Origin: Brevibacillus gelatini | GTDB taxonomy: Bacteria; Bacillota; Bacilli; Brevibacillales; Brevibacillaceae | Assembly: GCF_003710935.1 (NCBI RefSeq) | Contig: NZ_RHHS01000017.1 | Span: 186,001-250,000, forward strand | Reading direction: 5' to 3' | Length of the DNA stretch: 64,000 nucleotides | In this document: positions 53,703 through 62,084 of the stretch, in pieces | How the letters are laid out: each line of letters opens with the position of its first letter | Position numbering within the stretch: position 1 is the first letter of the stretch | Translations under genes and position numbers: made by a program | Notes under the pieces: generated by a model | Told to the model about the DNA's origin: nothing | The model's input: the letters and a program-made list of their open reading frames with translations, nothing else | Databases searched by the model: none

Positions 53703-53732
53703 GAATATTTTCCTAACCCCTTGGTGAGAATA
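53703..53732 (+). promoter_or_regulatory. Sigma-F-like promoter of dacF
   Basis: GGTGAGAATA (53723-53732) matches the sigma-F -10 GGnrAnAnTw at every fixed position. GAATA (53703-53707) fits the -35 GywTA at four of five positions with a 15-base spacer. dacF is a known sigma-F gene in B. subtilis. Confidence 0.65.
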
Positions 53733-53760
53733 AAACCATGAATGGAGGGAAGAGACTGCT

Positions 53761-54948
53761 ATGAAACGGATAGGATACCTGGCTTCTTGCTTCATCTTGT
53801 GTGTGAACATCTTTTCTCCGCTGGGGGCGCTGGCAAAAGAAAAAGCAGCTCCGCCAAACAGCGAGATGAACTTTGCCCCGCATGCCTCGGCTGCAATCAT
53901 GATGGAAGCAGACACGGGAACGGTGCTGTACGAAAAAAATGCACATGAAAGAATGCCACCCGCCAGCATCACCAAGGTGATGACGATGCTCCTGATTATG
54001 GAGGCGGTGGAGCGGGGAGAGCTTAAACTTACCGATAAGGTCAGAACCAGCGAAAGAGCGGCGTCGATGGGCGGTTCGCAAATCTTTTTGCAGCCGGGCG
54101 AGGAAATGACCGTCGAAGACATGTTGAAAGGAATTGCAATCGCCTCGGGCAATGACGCTTCGGTGGCGATGGCTGAGCATCTCGCCGGGACGGAAGAAAG
54201 CTTTGTCAACCGGATGAACGAGCGGGCGAAGCAGCTCGGGATGAAAAACACGCATTTCGTCAACTCCAACGGCTTGCCTGCCGAAAATCACTACAGCTCG
54301 GCGGCGGATATTGCGATCATGTCCCGCGAACTGTTGAAGCACGAAGGAATTACGAAGTTCACAGGGACTTACCAGGATTACTTGCGCAAAGACTCGGCAA
54401 GTCCGTTCTGGCTGGTCAATACGAATCGGCTCGTCCGTTTTTACGAAGGCGTGGACGGCTTGAAAACCGGATATACGAGCGAAGCCAAGTATTGCCTGAC
54501 CGCCACCGCCAAACGCGACAACATGCGGATCATTGCAGTCGTCATGGGCGAGCCTGACGTGAAAACACGCAACAGCGAAGTATCCACCATGTTCAACTAC
54601 GCCTTTACCCATTTCCAGGTGATGCCGATGTACAAAAAAGGCGAGCAGGTTGAAGTGCTCACGGTGGACAAAGGGCAGTCGCCAAAAGTCAATGTGGTGA
54701 CGCCGCATGCGGTCAGCCTGCTGATGAAAAAAGGAGAGTCGGCTGACACGTACACGAAAGAAATCGTCATGAATCGCTCCGTCAACGCTCCGGTATCGAA
54801 GGATCAGGTCGTCGGCCACATTTTTATCCGTACCAAAGATGGGCGTGAAGTCAACCGGATTGACCTGTATCCGGAGCAACAAGTGAATAAAGCAAGCATG
54901 TGGGAAATTCTCAAACGAACCACCAAGAGCGTTTTGATCGGTTACTGA
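53761..54948 (+). CDS. dacF: D-alanyl-D-alanine carboxypeptidase DacF (penicillin-binding protein)
   Basis: This 395-residue serine carboxypeptidase trims stem peptides and influences cross-linking of spore cortex peptidoglycan. It has a signal peptide ([20 protein letters not shown]). The active serine is S69 and the general base K72 in [23 protein letters not shown] has the SxN motif and [13 protein letters not shown] the KTG motif. The C-terminal beta-rich domain follows from about residue 285. Position directly before spoIIA is conserved, and a sigma-F-like promoter precedes it. Confidence 0.93.
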   Translation: MKRIGYLASCFILCVNIFSPLGALAKEKAAPPNSEMNFAPHASAAIMMEADTGTVLYEKNAHERMPPASITKVMTMLLIMEAVERGELKLTDKVRTSERAASMGGSQIFLQPGEEMTVEDMLKGIAIASGNDASVAMAEHLAGTEESFVNRMNERAKQLGMKNTHFVNSNGLPAENHYSSAADIAIMSRELLKHEGITKFTGTYQDYLRKDSASPFWLVNTNRLVRFYEGVDGLKTGYTSEAKYCLTATAKRDNMRIIAVVMGEPDVKTRNSEVSTMFNYAFTHFQVMPMYKKGEQVEVLTVDKGQSPKVNVVTPHAVSLLMKKGESADTYTKEIVMNRSVNAPVSKDQVVGHIFIRTKDGREVNRIDLYPEQQVNKASMWEILKRTTKSVLIGY

Positions 54949-54972
54949 CAGACAGCATAGAAGTGCGAAAAG

Positions 54973-55018
54973 AATCGAGTTGCCTCGAATGCAATGGTGC
55001 GGCTGCTCGATTTTTTTG
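54973..55018 (+). terminator. Terminator between dacF and spoIIAA
   Basis: AATCGAG (54973-54979) pairs with CTCGATT (55006-55012), followed by a run of seven T residues. It implies separate promoters for dacF and spoIIA. Confidence 0.75.
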
Positions 55019-55033
55019 TTCTTTTGTCGCCTG

Positions 55034-55063
55034 GCAGGAATTGGTTTGCCCAAGGCAGAAAGA
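55034..55063 (+). promoter_or_regulatory. Sigma-H-like promoter of the spoIIA operon
   Basis: GCAGGAATT (55034-55042) fits RnAGGAwWW exactly. GCAGAAAGA (55055-55063) fits RnnGAATww except one T after a 12-base spacer. Sigma-H transcription of spoIIA is known in B. subtilis. Confidence 0.55.
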
Positions 55064-55097
55064 GAGGTTTATTCAAGGGAGAAGGAGTGAGTCTGCC

Positions 55098-55448
55098 ATG
55101 AGTTTACGGATTACGACGGAGACCCGGCAGGATGTGCTGGTAATCCGCTTGCAGGGAGAGCTGGACCATCATACAGCGGAAGAGCTGCGGAGCAAAGTGG
55201 ATGATCTTTTGCGTTCCCCCGATATTCGCCATATTGTACTGAGCCTGGCTGATCTGGCTTTCATGGACAGCTCCGGTATCGGTGTCATTTTGGGGCGCTA
55301 CAAGCAAATATCCGCTCGTTCGGGGGAAATGTACGTGTGCTCGATCAACCCCACCATTTACCGGATCTTTGAAATGTCTGGCCTGTTTAAAGTCATCAAG
55401 TTCCGCGAAAATGAAGCAGATGCACTGCTTGTCCTGGGGGTGGCGTAA
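55098..55448 (+). CDS. spoIIAA: Anti-sigma-F factor antagonist SpoIIAA
   Basis: This 116-residue STAS protein, when unphosphorylated, binds SpoIIAB and frees sigma-F in the forespore. The phosphorylation site is S58 within [14 protein letters not shown], the same number as in B. subtilis. The ATG at 55098 follows AAGGAG; the longer frame would read through the terminator and promoter. It abuts spoIIAB with no gap. Confidence 0.95.
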   Translation: MSLRITTETRQDVLVIRLQGELDHHTAEELRSKVDDLLRSPDIRHIVLSLADLAFMDSSGIGVILGRYKQISARSGEMYVCSINPTIYRIFEMSGLFKVIKFRENEADALLVLGVA

Positions 55449-55898
55449 GTGAAGGAACCGCGCAATTTCATGTCCGTATCGTTTGCAGCCATGAGCCAGA
55501 ATGAGGCGTTCGCCCGCATTGCGGTCGCCTCCTTTATCTCGCAGCTCGACATTACGATGGATGAGCTGGAAGAGATCAAGACGGTTGTATCAGAGGCTGT
55601 CACCAACGCCATCATTCACGGCTACGACGAAAACCCGGAGGGCGTCGTACATATCTCTGTACGCATCGACGAAGGAGCGGTGGAACTGGTTGTGGAGGAC
55701 AACGGAAAAGGAATCGAGGACGTGGAGCAGGCCATGCAGCCGCTGTATACGACCAAGCCTGAGCTGGAACGCTCGGGAATGGGCTTTACCATTATGGAGA
55801 ACTTCATGGATTCTTTGGAAGTTGCGACCGCTGTTGGAAAAGGGACAACCGTTCGTCTGACCAAACGTCTGTCGTTTGCCAAAGCCTTGCAAAATTAG
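55449..55898 (+). CDS. spoIIAB: Anti-sigma-F factor and SpoIIAA kinase SpoIIAB
   Basis: This 149-residue GHKL kinase holds sigma-F inactive and phosphorylates SpoIIAA. ATP-binding boxes are clear: N box [14 protein letters not shown]1 [10 protein letters not shown] and G2 [15 protein letters not shown]. The GTG start directly follows the spoIIAA stop, so translation is coupled and stoichiometry is probably controlled. sigF follows after 11 bases. Confidence 0.96.
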   Translation: MKEPRNFMSVSFAAMSQNEAFARIAVASFISQLDITMDELEEIKTVVSEAVTNAIIHGYDENPEGVVHISVRIDEGAVELVVEDNGKGIEDVEQAMQPLYTTKPELERSGMGFTIMENFMDSLEVATAVGKGTTVRLTKRLSFAKALQN

Positions 55899-55909
55899 GA
55901 GTAGTGCCA

Positions 55910-56665
55910 ATGGGTGCCGATATTAAAAATGCAAGTCAACCATTTCTGACCAATGACCAAGTGAGAGAGCTAATCGCCAAAAGCCAGGCTGGGGACACCG
56001 ATGCGCGCGAGCTTCTTGTGAACAGCAATATCCGTTTGGTCTGGTCCGTCGTCCAGCGTTTTATTAACCGAGGGTACGAAGCGGATGATTTGTTTCAAAT
56101 TGGTTGTATTGGCCTCTTGAAAGCAGTGGACAAATTCGACTTGACCTATGACGTGCGTTTTTCGACGTATGCCGTGCCGATGATTATCGGAGAAATCCAG
56201 CGGTTCCTGCGTGACGACGGGACAGTCAAGGTCAGTCGTTCCCTCAAGGAGACTGCAAACAAGGTGCGACGAGCAAAGGATGAGCTGTACAAGCAATTTG
56301 GCCGCGCCCCCACAATCGCCGAAGTGGCAGAAGCCGTCGGGATCACGCCGGAGGAAGTGGTTTTTGCCCAGGAAGCAAACCGGGCACCCTCCTCGATTCA
56401 TGAGACGGTCTTTGAAAATGACGGGGACCCGATCACGCTGATCGATCAGATCGCCGATGACGGCGTGAACAAGTGGTTTGAAAAAGTCGCGCTGAAGGAT
56501 GCGATCAGTCGTTTGAGCGAACGCGAGCAGCTCATTGTCTATTTGCGCTACTACAAAGATCAGACCCAGTCTGAGGTAGCAGAGCGGCTCGGAATCTCCC
56601 AGGTGCAGGTGTCCCGTCTGGAAAAGCGCATATTGCAAACGATCAAGGATCAGATCGAACATTGA
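55910..56665 (+). CDS. sigF: RNA polymerase sporulation sigma factor SigF
   Basis: This 251-residue sigma-70-type factor is the first forespore-specific sigma. Region 2 contains NIRLVWSVVQRFINRGYEAD and DLFQIGCIGLLKAVDKFD. Region 3 has VSRSLKETANKVRRAKDELY, and region 4 ends with YKDQTQSEVAERLGISQVQV. I chose the ATG at 55910, eight bases after GGAG; the GTG at 55904 is only two bases from it. It closes the spoIIA operon before a terminator. Confidence 0.96.
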   Translation: MGADIKNASQPFLTNDQVRELIAKSQAGDTDARELLVNSNIRLVWSVVQRFINRGYEADDLFQIGCIGLLKAVDKFDLTYDVRFSTYAVPMIIGEIQRFLRDDGTVKVSRSLKETANKVRRAKDELYKQFGRAPTIAEVAEAVGITPEEVVFAQEANRAPSSIHETVFENDGDPITLIDQIADDGVNKWFEKVALKDAISRLSEREQLIVYLRYYKDQTQSEVAERLGISQVQVSRLEKRILQTIKDQIEH

Positions 56666-56685
56666 TAGCTCAATAGTAAGGATGG

Positions 56686-56721
56686 AAAACACCGAAGCCT
56701 GGGCGCTTGGGTGTTTTTTAT
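56686..56721 (+). terminator. Terminator of the spoIIA operon
   Basis: AAAACACC (56686-56693) pairs with GGTGTTTT (56710-56717), with an inner AAGC/GCTT pair, followed by a T-rich tail. It separates sigF from spoVA. Confidence 0.85.
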
Positions 56722-56754
56722 TTTGCCTGCAAGTGACAGCCGCAGCCTTTTGGG

Positions 56755-56783
56755 GTATGGCTTTTGGCAGAGGGCACATACTA
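56755..56783 (+). promoter_or_regulatory. Sigma-G-like promoter of the spoVA operon
   Basis: GTATG (56755-56759) fits the -35 GHATR and CATACTA (56777-56783) fits the -10 CATnnTA exactly, with a 17-base spacer. The spoVA operon is a known sigma-G target. Confidence 0.65.
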
Positions 56784-56827
56784 CGGGAGAGTGACTACGC
56801 TTCAGCTGCACGCAGGGGGGAGTTTTC

Positions 56828-57442
56828 ATGAAAGACGCGTTGTTTCTCCGTCTGAGAAAGCGCCTGGCCGTCAAGCCGGAAGCGATGATTACGCTAGGCG
56901 ATATTTGCCAGCTTTTTTGGGATGGGGAACGCGAGATTGCGATAAGGCGGATGCCCATCTATCAGGTAAAGCCGAAGGACGGAAACTTGATCGTGATTGA
57001 CATCATGCAGGTGATCCAAAAAATTCGCTCGATCTATCCGGAGGTCGAGCTGGAAATCCAGGGAGCACCGCAAATAATTGTGGAAGTGTTGAACCCGAGG
57101 AAAAAAGCGAACCCTGTACTCGTAGCGCTTGTCTGGTTGCTGCTCTTTATCGGTTCGGGCCTTGCGCTCATGAACTTTCACACAGACGTCAGCATGCGCG
57201 AGGTGCACGAGCGCATTTTTTATCTCATCACAGGTGAGCGGAGCGAGCAGCCGTTGTGGCTGCAAATTCCGTATTCAATCGGGATCGGCATGGGGATGAT
57301 TCTGTTTTTTAACCACATTTTCAAGAAAAAAATCAACGAAGAGCCCAGCCCTCTGGAAGTCGAGCTGTTCATGTACCAGCAAAGTCTCGACGAGTATTAC
57401 ATCCAGCACGAGAACAAAGAGAACCAGCGAACGAAGCTATGA
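56828..57442 (+). CDS. spoVAA: Stage V sporulation protein AA
   Basis: This 204-residue protein has a cytoplasmic N-terminal domain (about 1-90, DALFLRLRKRLAVKPEAMIT) and two transmembrane helices (PVLVALVWLLLFIGSGLALM and the later IGIGMGMILFFNHIF). It is part of the SpoVA machinery that loads dipicolinic acid into the forespore and releases it in germination. The ATG at 56828 follows GGGGGG. It overlaps spoVAB by 4 bases. Confidence 0.9.
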   Translation: MKDALFLRLRKRLAVKPEAMITLGDICQLFWDGEREIAIRRMPIYQVKPKDGNLIVIDIMQVIQKIRSIYPEVELEIQGAPQIIVEVLNPRKKANPVLVALVWLLLFIGSGLALMNFHTDVSMREVHERIFYLITGERSEQPLWLQIPYSIGIGMGMILFFNHIFKKKINEEPSPLEVELFMYQQSLDEYYIQHENKENQRTKL

Positions 57443-57858
57443 GCATATGGGTATACGCCTTGCTGATCCTGATTGGATTGGGTGGCGGGCTTGCGGTGGG
57501 GAGCGGGCTGGTTGCCTTTATTACCGTGCTGGACATCATCCCCCGGCTGACGCAGTTGACGAATGCTCACCGTCATATTCGCGCTCTGGAATGGGCCTTG
57601 GTGATGGGGGCACTTTTTTTTACGCTGGTTGACTTTTTTCACATCCATGCTCACTTGCCTGTCGTCGTCACTTCCCTCTATGGACTGTTTGCAGGGTTAT
57701 TTATCGGCACGCTGGCTGCCGGGCTGACCGAGGTGCTGAACGTCTTTCCGATTTTGGCGAAGCGGATCAACATGGATGGAAGTTTGCTCTATTTGCTGAT
57801 GGCAGTTGTGTTTGGAAAAGTCACAGGCTCGCTTCTGCAATGGCTTTTGCATCTGTGA
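57439..57858 (+). CDS. spoVAB: Stage V sporulation protein AB
   Basis: This 139-residue integral membrane protein has four hydrophobic helices, starting SIWVYALLILIGLGGGLAVG and including a glycine-rich GLFAGLFIGTLAAGLTEVLN. The start ATGA overlaps the spoVAA stop. It is needed with the other SpoVA proteins for dipicolinic acid movement; its own role is not known. A 102-base gap without clear signals separates it from spoVAC. Confidence 0.88.
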   Translation: MSIWVYALLILIGLGGGLAVGSGLVAFITVLDIIPRLTQLTNAHRHIRALEWALVMGALFFTLVDFFHIHAHLPVVVTSLYGLFAGLFIGTLAAGLTEVLNVFPILAKRINMDGSLLYLLMAVVFGKVTGSLLQWLLHL

Positions 57859-57960
57859 GCTGGTAAATACCGCTATTCATAGACAAAGTTTGAAAAAGGA
57901 AAGATACAGGTAGGGGATGACGCTGGCACGATTTCTGGATTGGCAAAGGAGGGAAACGGC

Positions 57961-58449
57961 ATGGCAACCAAAACGAAATCCGGATCGCTCGGATCATCCA
58001 TGCAGATGACAAAGCAACTCTACCAGCAGCAGGCTTCCAAGTATCAGCCCAAGCGAAATGTCCTCCTGAACTCGCTGCGGGCGTTTTGGGTCGGGGGAAC
58101 GATCTGTCTTTTGGGACAGGCTATCCAAAACATGTATATTTATTTTTTCGGCTTTACCGAGAAGACGGCGAGCAATCCCACAGTGGCTACGCTGATCTTT
58201 TTATCGGTGCTGCTGACAGGGCTCGGCGTCTATGACAACATCGGCCAGTACGCCGGGGCAGGCTCTGCCGTTCCGGTAACTGGATTTGCCAACTCCATCG
58301 CATCAGCCGCCATCGAGCATCGCAGCGAGGGGCTGGTTCTCGGTGTGGGTGGCAACATGTTCAAGCTGGCTGGCTCCGTCATTGTTTTCGGGGTGGTGGC
58401 GGCATTTGTTGCAGGCGTGATAAAAAGCCTGTATCACATGTTCTTTTGA
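57961..58449 (+). CDS. spoVAC: Stage V sporulation protein AC (channel component)
   Basis: This 162-residue protein has a short basic start, then helices with VGGTICLLGQAIQNMYIYFF and the glycine-rich YDNIGQYAGAGSAVPVTGFA that is shared with SpoVAE. SpoVAC forms a mechanosensitive channel for dipicolinic acid in B. subtilis. The ATG at 57961 follows AAAGGAGGG, which decides the start. It is 14 bases before spoVAD. Confidence 0.93.
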   Translation: MATKTKSGSLGSSMQMTKQLYQQQASKYQPKRNVLLNSLRAFWVGGTICLLGQAIQNMYIYFFGFTEKTASNPTVATLIFLSVLLTGLGVYDNIGQYAGAGSAVPVTGFANSIASAAIEHRSEGLVLGVGGNMFKLAGSVIVFGVVAAFVAGVIKSLYHMFF

Positions 58450-58463
58450 CGGGAGGGCTGTCT

Positions 58464-59489
58464 GTGTCAAGCGATCCACATCTAAAACGCGTAAGCCGCC
58501 AGACCTGGCACTTCGACCAGGATGTCCGCCTGCAAAGCGCGGCGGTCGCTGTCGGGCCGAAGGAAGGGGAAGGTCCGCTGGCCTCTTTGTTTGACGTGAT
58601 TTACGACGACATGTACGCGGGGCAGGATACGTGGGAGAATGCGGAGCGCAAGCTGATGGAGGACGCAGTCTCCGCGGCGCTGCAAAAAGCGGGCGTGATC
58701 GGTCAGGACGTCGATGTCATTTTGGCTGGTGACTTGCTGAATCAAAACATCACGACCAACTTCACGGCACAAAAGCTGGAAATCCCGCTGCTTGGCATGT
58801 ACGGCGCCTGCTCGACCTCGATGCTGACACTCGCGACGGCAACGGCTTTGGTGAACGCCGGGTACGCAAACAAGGCGATTGCTGCCTGCAGCAGCCACAA
58901 TGCTACGGCAGAGCGCCAGTATCGCTATCCGACCGAGTACGGCGGACAAAAGCCGCCGACTGCGCAATGGACGGTGACAGGAGCGGGGGCCGGGCTGATC
59001 GGGATCGGGGGCACGGGACCGCGCATCACGTATGCGACGATCGGAAAAGTGGTGGACATGGGGATCAAAGACCCGTTTGATATGGGGTCAGCGATGGCTC
59101 CCGCGGCGGTATCGACTTTTTTGACCCATTTTCGCGATACAGGACGCGAGCCGAAGGACTACGATCTGATTGTGACAGGAGATTTGGCGTCTGTCGGCTA
59201 TCCCATCGTAAAAGAGTTGATGCTCGCGGAAGGCTACGACATGGACGGCGTGTACAACGATTGCGGCCTGATGATCTACAGACCGGATCAGGGCGTATTC
59301 GCTGGCGCGAGCGGGTGTGCCAGCAGCGCTGTTGTTACCTACAGCTACATTTTGGACCAGTTGAACCGCGGTTTGCTGAAAAAAGTGCTGGTGTGCGCGA
59401 CGGGTGCCCTGCTCAGTCCGGTCAGTACCCAGCAGGGCAATTCCATTCCGTGCGTTGCCCACGCGGTTGCGCTCGAAGGAGGACAATGA
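58464..59489 (+). CDS. spoVAD: Stage V sporulation protein AD (dipicolinic acid binding)
   Basis: This 341-residue protein has a thiolase-like fold: [20 protein letters not shown] near the site of the usual Cys, and [13 protein letters not shown] in the middle. SpoVAD binds dipicolinic acid in B. subtilis and sits on the outer face of the inner spore membrane. The GTG at 58464 follows GGGAGGG; a TTG at 58446 precedes that site. Its stop overlaps the next start (TGATG). Confidence 0.93.
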   Translation: MSSDPHLKRVSRQTWHFDQDVRLQSAAVAVGPKEGEGPLASLFDVIYDDMYAGQDTWENAERKLMEDAVSAALQKAGVIGQDVDVILAGDLLNQNITTNFTAQKLEIPLLGMYGACSTSMLTLATATALVNAGYANKAIAACSSHNATAERQYRYPTEYGGQKPPTAQWTVTGAGAGLIGIGGTGPRITYATIGKVVDMGIKDPFDMGSAMAPAAVSTFLTHFRDTGREPKDYDLIVTGDLASVGYPIVKELMLAEGYDMDGVYNDCGLMIYRPDQGVFAGASGCASSAVVTYSYILDQLNRGLLKKVLVCATGALLSPVSTQQGNSIPCVAHAVALEGGQ

Positions 59490-59839
59490 TGGAATATGTG
59501 ATTGCGTTTGTCGTAGGTGGGCTTGTTTGCGTCATCGGGCAGTTGCTGCTTGATGTCGGCAAGCTCACCCCGGCCCATGTGATGAGTACATTGGTTGTGG
59601 CAGGGGTTGTGCTCGATTTTATCGGAGTGTATGACAAGTTCATTGATTTTGCCGGAGCAGGGGCCACCGTGCCGATTACAAGCTTCGGACATGCGCTGTA
59701 TCACGGGGCGATCAGCGAAGCGGAACAACATGGTCTGATCGGTGTCGCAACCGGGATTTTTGAAGTCACCAGCGCAGGAATATCGGCAGCGATTGCGTTC
59801 GGTTTTTTGGCTTCGCTCGTTTTCAAACCGAAAGGCTGA
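59489..59839 (+). CDS. spoVAEB: Stage V sporulation protein AE, membrane form (SpoVAEb)
   Basis: This 116-residue membrane protein has helices [20 protein letters not shown] and [20 protein letters not shown]. The glycine-rich [20 protein letters not shown] parallels a segment of SpoVAC, so the two are homologous. The ATG at 59489 is six bases after AGGAGG; the ATG at 59486 is too close. It overlaps spoVAD by one base. Confidence 0.9.
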   Translation: MEYVIAFVVGGLVCVIGQLLLDVGKLTPAHVMSTLVVAGVVLDFIGVYDKFIDFAGAGATVPITSFGHALYHGAISEAEQHGLIGVATGIFEVTSAGISAAIAFGFLASLVFKPKG

Positions 59840-59872
59840 CGCTTTTTCGGGAACAGGGACGGTGAGCAAACA

Positions 59873-60487
59873 ATGGCGGAACCGCGACGCAAGGTTATCG
59901 TGGTGACGGATGGCGACCATATCGCGCAAAAAGCAATCGAGAGCGTCGCAAAAGAGCTCGGGGGTAGATGCATTTCCCTGTCGGCGGGCAATCCGACCCC
60001 TGTTTCCGGCGAGCAGGTGGTGGAGCTCATCAAAATGACGCCCCACGATCCGGTCATTGTCATGTTTGATGACAACGGCGATTTTGGCAAAGGGCGCGGG
60101 GAGCGGGCGATTGAATACGTCGCGAGGCACCCGGACATCGAGGTGATTGGCGTGCTCGCAGTCGCCTCTCATACGAGCTGGGTACACGGCGTGACGGTTG
60201 CCTGTTCGATCAACAACCAGGGGCAAATCGTGGAGGGAGCCGTCGACAAGGACGGCTATGCCGACGAAAGGCTGCAGCATCATATTTATGGCGACACCGT
60301 GGACATTTTAAACAGCTTGAAGCTGCCCAATGTCATCGGCATCGGAGACATCGGGAAAATGGATGGGCGAGACAGCTTGCAAAACGGCTGCCCGATCACG
60401 AAAAGGGCAGTGCAATGGATCATGGAAAGGAGCGGCGTGGATGGCACAAATTACGGAAAAAAGGCGACCGATCTCGGACCGGCTTGA
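59873..60487 (+). CDS. spoVAEA: Stage V sporulation protein AE, soluble form (SpoVAEa)
   Basis: This 204-residue soluble protein begins PRRKVIVVTDGDHIAQKAIE and contains PHDPVIVMFDDNGDFGKGRG and VLAVASHTSWVHGV, all typical of the family once called YqhA/SpoVAE. No membrane helix or signal is present. It lies between spoVAEb and spoVAF, as in B. subtilis, and overlaps spoVAF by 47 bases. Its biochemical role is not known. Confidence 0.88.
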   Translation: MAEPRRKVIVVTDGDHIAQKAIESVAKELGGRCISLSAGNPTPVSGEQVVELIKMTPHDPVIVMFDDNGDFGKGRGERAIEYVARHPDIEVIGVLAVASHTSWVHGVTVACSINNQGQIVEGAVDKDGYADERLQHHIYGDTVDILNSLKLPNVIGIGDIGKMDGRDSLQNGCPITKRAVQWIMERSGVDGTNYGKKATDLGPA

Positions 60488-61910
60488 GGAAAACCAGGAA
60501 TATTTAAACGACAGGCTGGGAGTCGGGAAAAGCTTTGACATCGGGGTCCACGAGTTTTTCGTGGGCAACACGAAGCTGTTGATGTACTACATAAACGGAT
60601 TTGTGGAGAGCCAACTCGTCACACAAATTATGCGCGAGATCAACGATTTGCGCGGCAGGGATGTCGCGGACAATTTGTTCGATACGCTGTTTCACAAGTT
60701 CATTCCGTTTTTCCAGCTGGTCAAAGTCGAGACGACAGACGAGTTCATGGACAAGCTGCTGGTCGGGCAGGTCGGGCTGATTATCGACCGCTTCCCTTAT
60801 GCCATCATCATGGATGCGAAAGTGTTGCCCACCCGCTCGCCGGAGGAGCCGGATACGGAGCGGATTGTTCGCGGGGCGCACGATGGCTTCACAGAGGCTC
60901 TCGTGACAAACACGGTGCTGACTCGCAGGCGGATACGCGACGAGCGATTGCGCTTCGAGATCATGCAGATTGGTGAGCGCACCAAAACCGATGTCGCCAT
61001 TGCATACCTGCAAGATGTCGCCAACCCGGATCTGGTGGACGATCTGAAAGAACGGCTGCAAAACATCCAGATCGACGGGATTCCGATGGCGGAGAAGACG
61101 ATTGAGGAATTCATCATCGGGAAGACGCTGAACCCGTTTCCGCTGGTCCGGTATACCGAACGGCCCGACGTGGCGGCCGTACACCTGCTGGAAGGACATG
61201 TGCTGATTTATGTGGACACCTCGCCGAGTGTCATGATTACGCCGGCTACTTATTTTCACCACGTCCAGCACGCAGAGGAATACCGCCAGACTCCTGTTGT
61301 CGGAGCCTACTTGCGTTGGGTGCGGTTCTTCGGGATACTGGTTTCCGTATTCGTTTTGCCGATCTGGCTGCTTCTGGTAATGCACCCATCCATCATTCCC
61401 GAATCGCTTCATTTCATCGGGATCAAGGATAAAGGAAGCATTCCGCTCCTGGCGCAGTTTATCATGGCGGAGCTGGGGCTGGACTTGATGCGGATGGCGG
61501 CGATCCATACCCCCACACCCCTTTCGGTCGCGATGGGTCTTTTGGCGGCCATTCTCGTAGGGGATGTGGCGATCAAAGTCGGGTTGTTCGCGCCAGAAGT
61601 CATCTTGTATCTCGCTGTAGCGGCAATCGGCATGTTTGCGACGCCAAGCTACGAGCTGAGTCTGGCAAATCGGCTGGTGCGCCTGTTCCTGATCCTGATG
61701 GTCGGGCTCTTCGCGACTCCGGGCCTGATGATCGGCCTTCTCGTTGTCCTCGTCGGCCTGGCTACGACACGCTCGCTCAACACGCCTTATTTGTGGCCGT
61801 TCATTCCGTTCAACTACAAGGCGATGAAGGATGTCGTCGTCCGCCTGGCAGTTCCGCACAAAAACCAGCGTCCAAGTATCGTTCGCTCCCAGAATTCCGC
61901 CCGTCAATAA
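60441..61910 (+). CDS. spoVAF: Stage V sporulation protein AF (GerA-family germination protein)
   Basis: This 489-residue protein resembles GerA-type A subunits. A large N-terminal hydrophilic domain includes DRLGVGKSFDIGVHEFFVGN and RRIRDERLRFEIMQIGERTK. A C-terminal half of about five membrane helices follows (WVRFFGILVSVFVLPIWLLL first). The ATG at 60441 follows AAAGGAGCGG within spoVAEa. SpoVAF, with FigP, amplifies germination signals in B. subtilis. It is the last gene of the spoVA operon. Confidence 0.92.
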   Translation: MAQITEKRRPISDRLEENQEYLNDRLGVGKSFDIGVHEFFVGNTKLLMYYINGFVESQLVTQIMREINDLRGRDVADNLFDTLFHKFIPFFQLVKVETTDEFMDKLLVGQVGLIIDRFPYAIIMDAKVLPTRSPEEPDTERIVRGAHDGFTEALVTNTVLTRRRIRDERLRFEIMQIGERTKTDVAIAYLQDVANPDLVDDLKERLQNIQIDGIPMAEKTIEEFIIGKTLNPFPLVRYTERPDVAAVHLLEGHVLIYVDTSPSVMITPATYFHHVQHAEEYRQTPVVGAYLRWVRFFGILVSVFVLPIWLLLVMHPSIIPESLHFIGIKDKGSIPLLAQFIMAELGLDLMRMAAIHTPTPLSVAMGLLAAILVGDVAIKVGLFAPEVILYLAVAAIGMFATPSYELSLANRLVRLFLILMVGLFATPGLMIGLLVVLVGLATTRSLNTPYLWPFIPFNYKAMKDVVVRLAVPHKNQRPSIVRSQNSARQ

Positions 61911-61937
61911 TATTCAGAAAACGGAAATCTTCACCCA

Positions 61938-61966
61938 TTGTCAAAAGTACGGCCATGTAGTACATT
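61938..61966 (+). promoter_or_regulatory. Sigma-A promoter of lysA
   Basis: TTGTCA (61938-61943), a 17-base spacer and TACATT (61961-61966) precede lysA by about 120 bases. TACATT also forms one arm of a stem with AATGTA (61992-61997). Confidence 0.5.
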
Positions 61967-61998
61967 GAATGATAAGCCTTACGATGCTTGTAATGTAC

Positions 61999-62029
61999 GG
62001 CAACTGACTCTCGTGGGTCGGTTGCCTTT
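61999..62029 (+). terminator. Stem-loop in the lysA leader, terminator or attenuator
   Basis: GGCAAC (61999-62004) pairs with GTTGCC (62021-62026), with an inner GAC/GTC, followed by TTTCTC. It lies downstream of the lysA promoter, so it may attenuate lysA as well as stop spoVA readthrough. Confidence 0.5.
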
Positions 62030-62084
62030 CTCTATAGGATCTGGGCTGTTACAATCGGCGGGTTTAGACTGGGAGGAGCCATAT

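Noticed and set aside
61911-62084. Lysine riboswitch before lysA
   Set aside because: The leader is too short and lacks the conserved L-box elements; only simple stems are seen.
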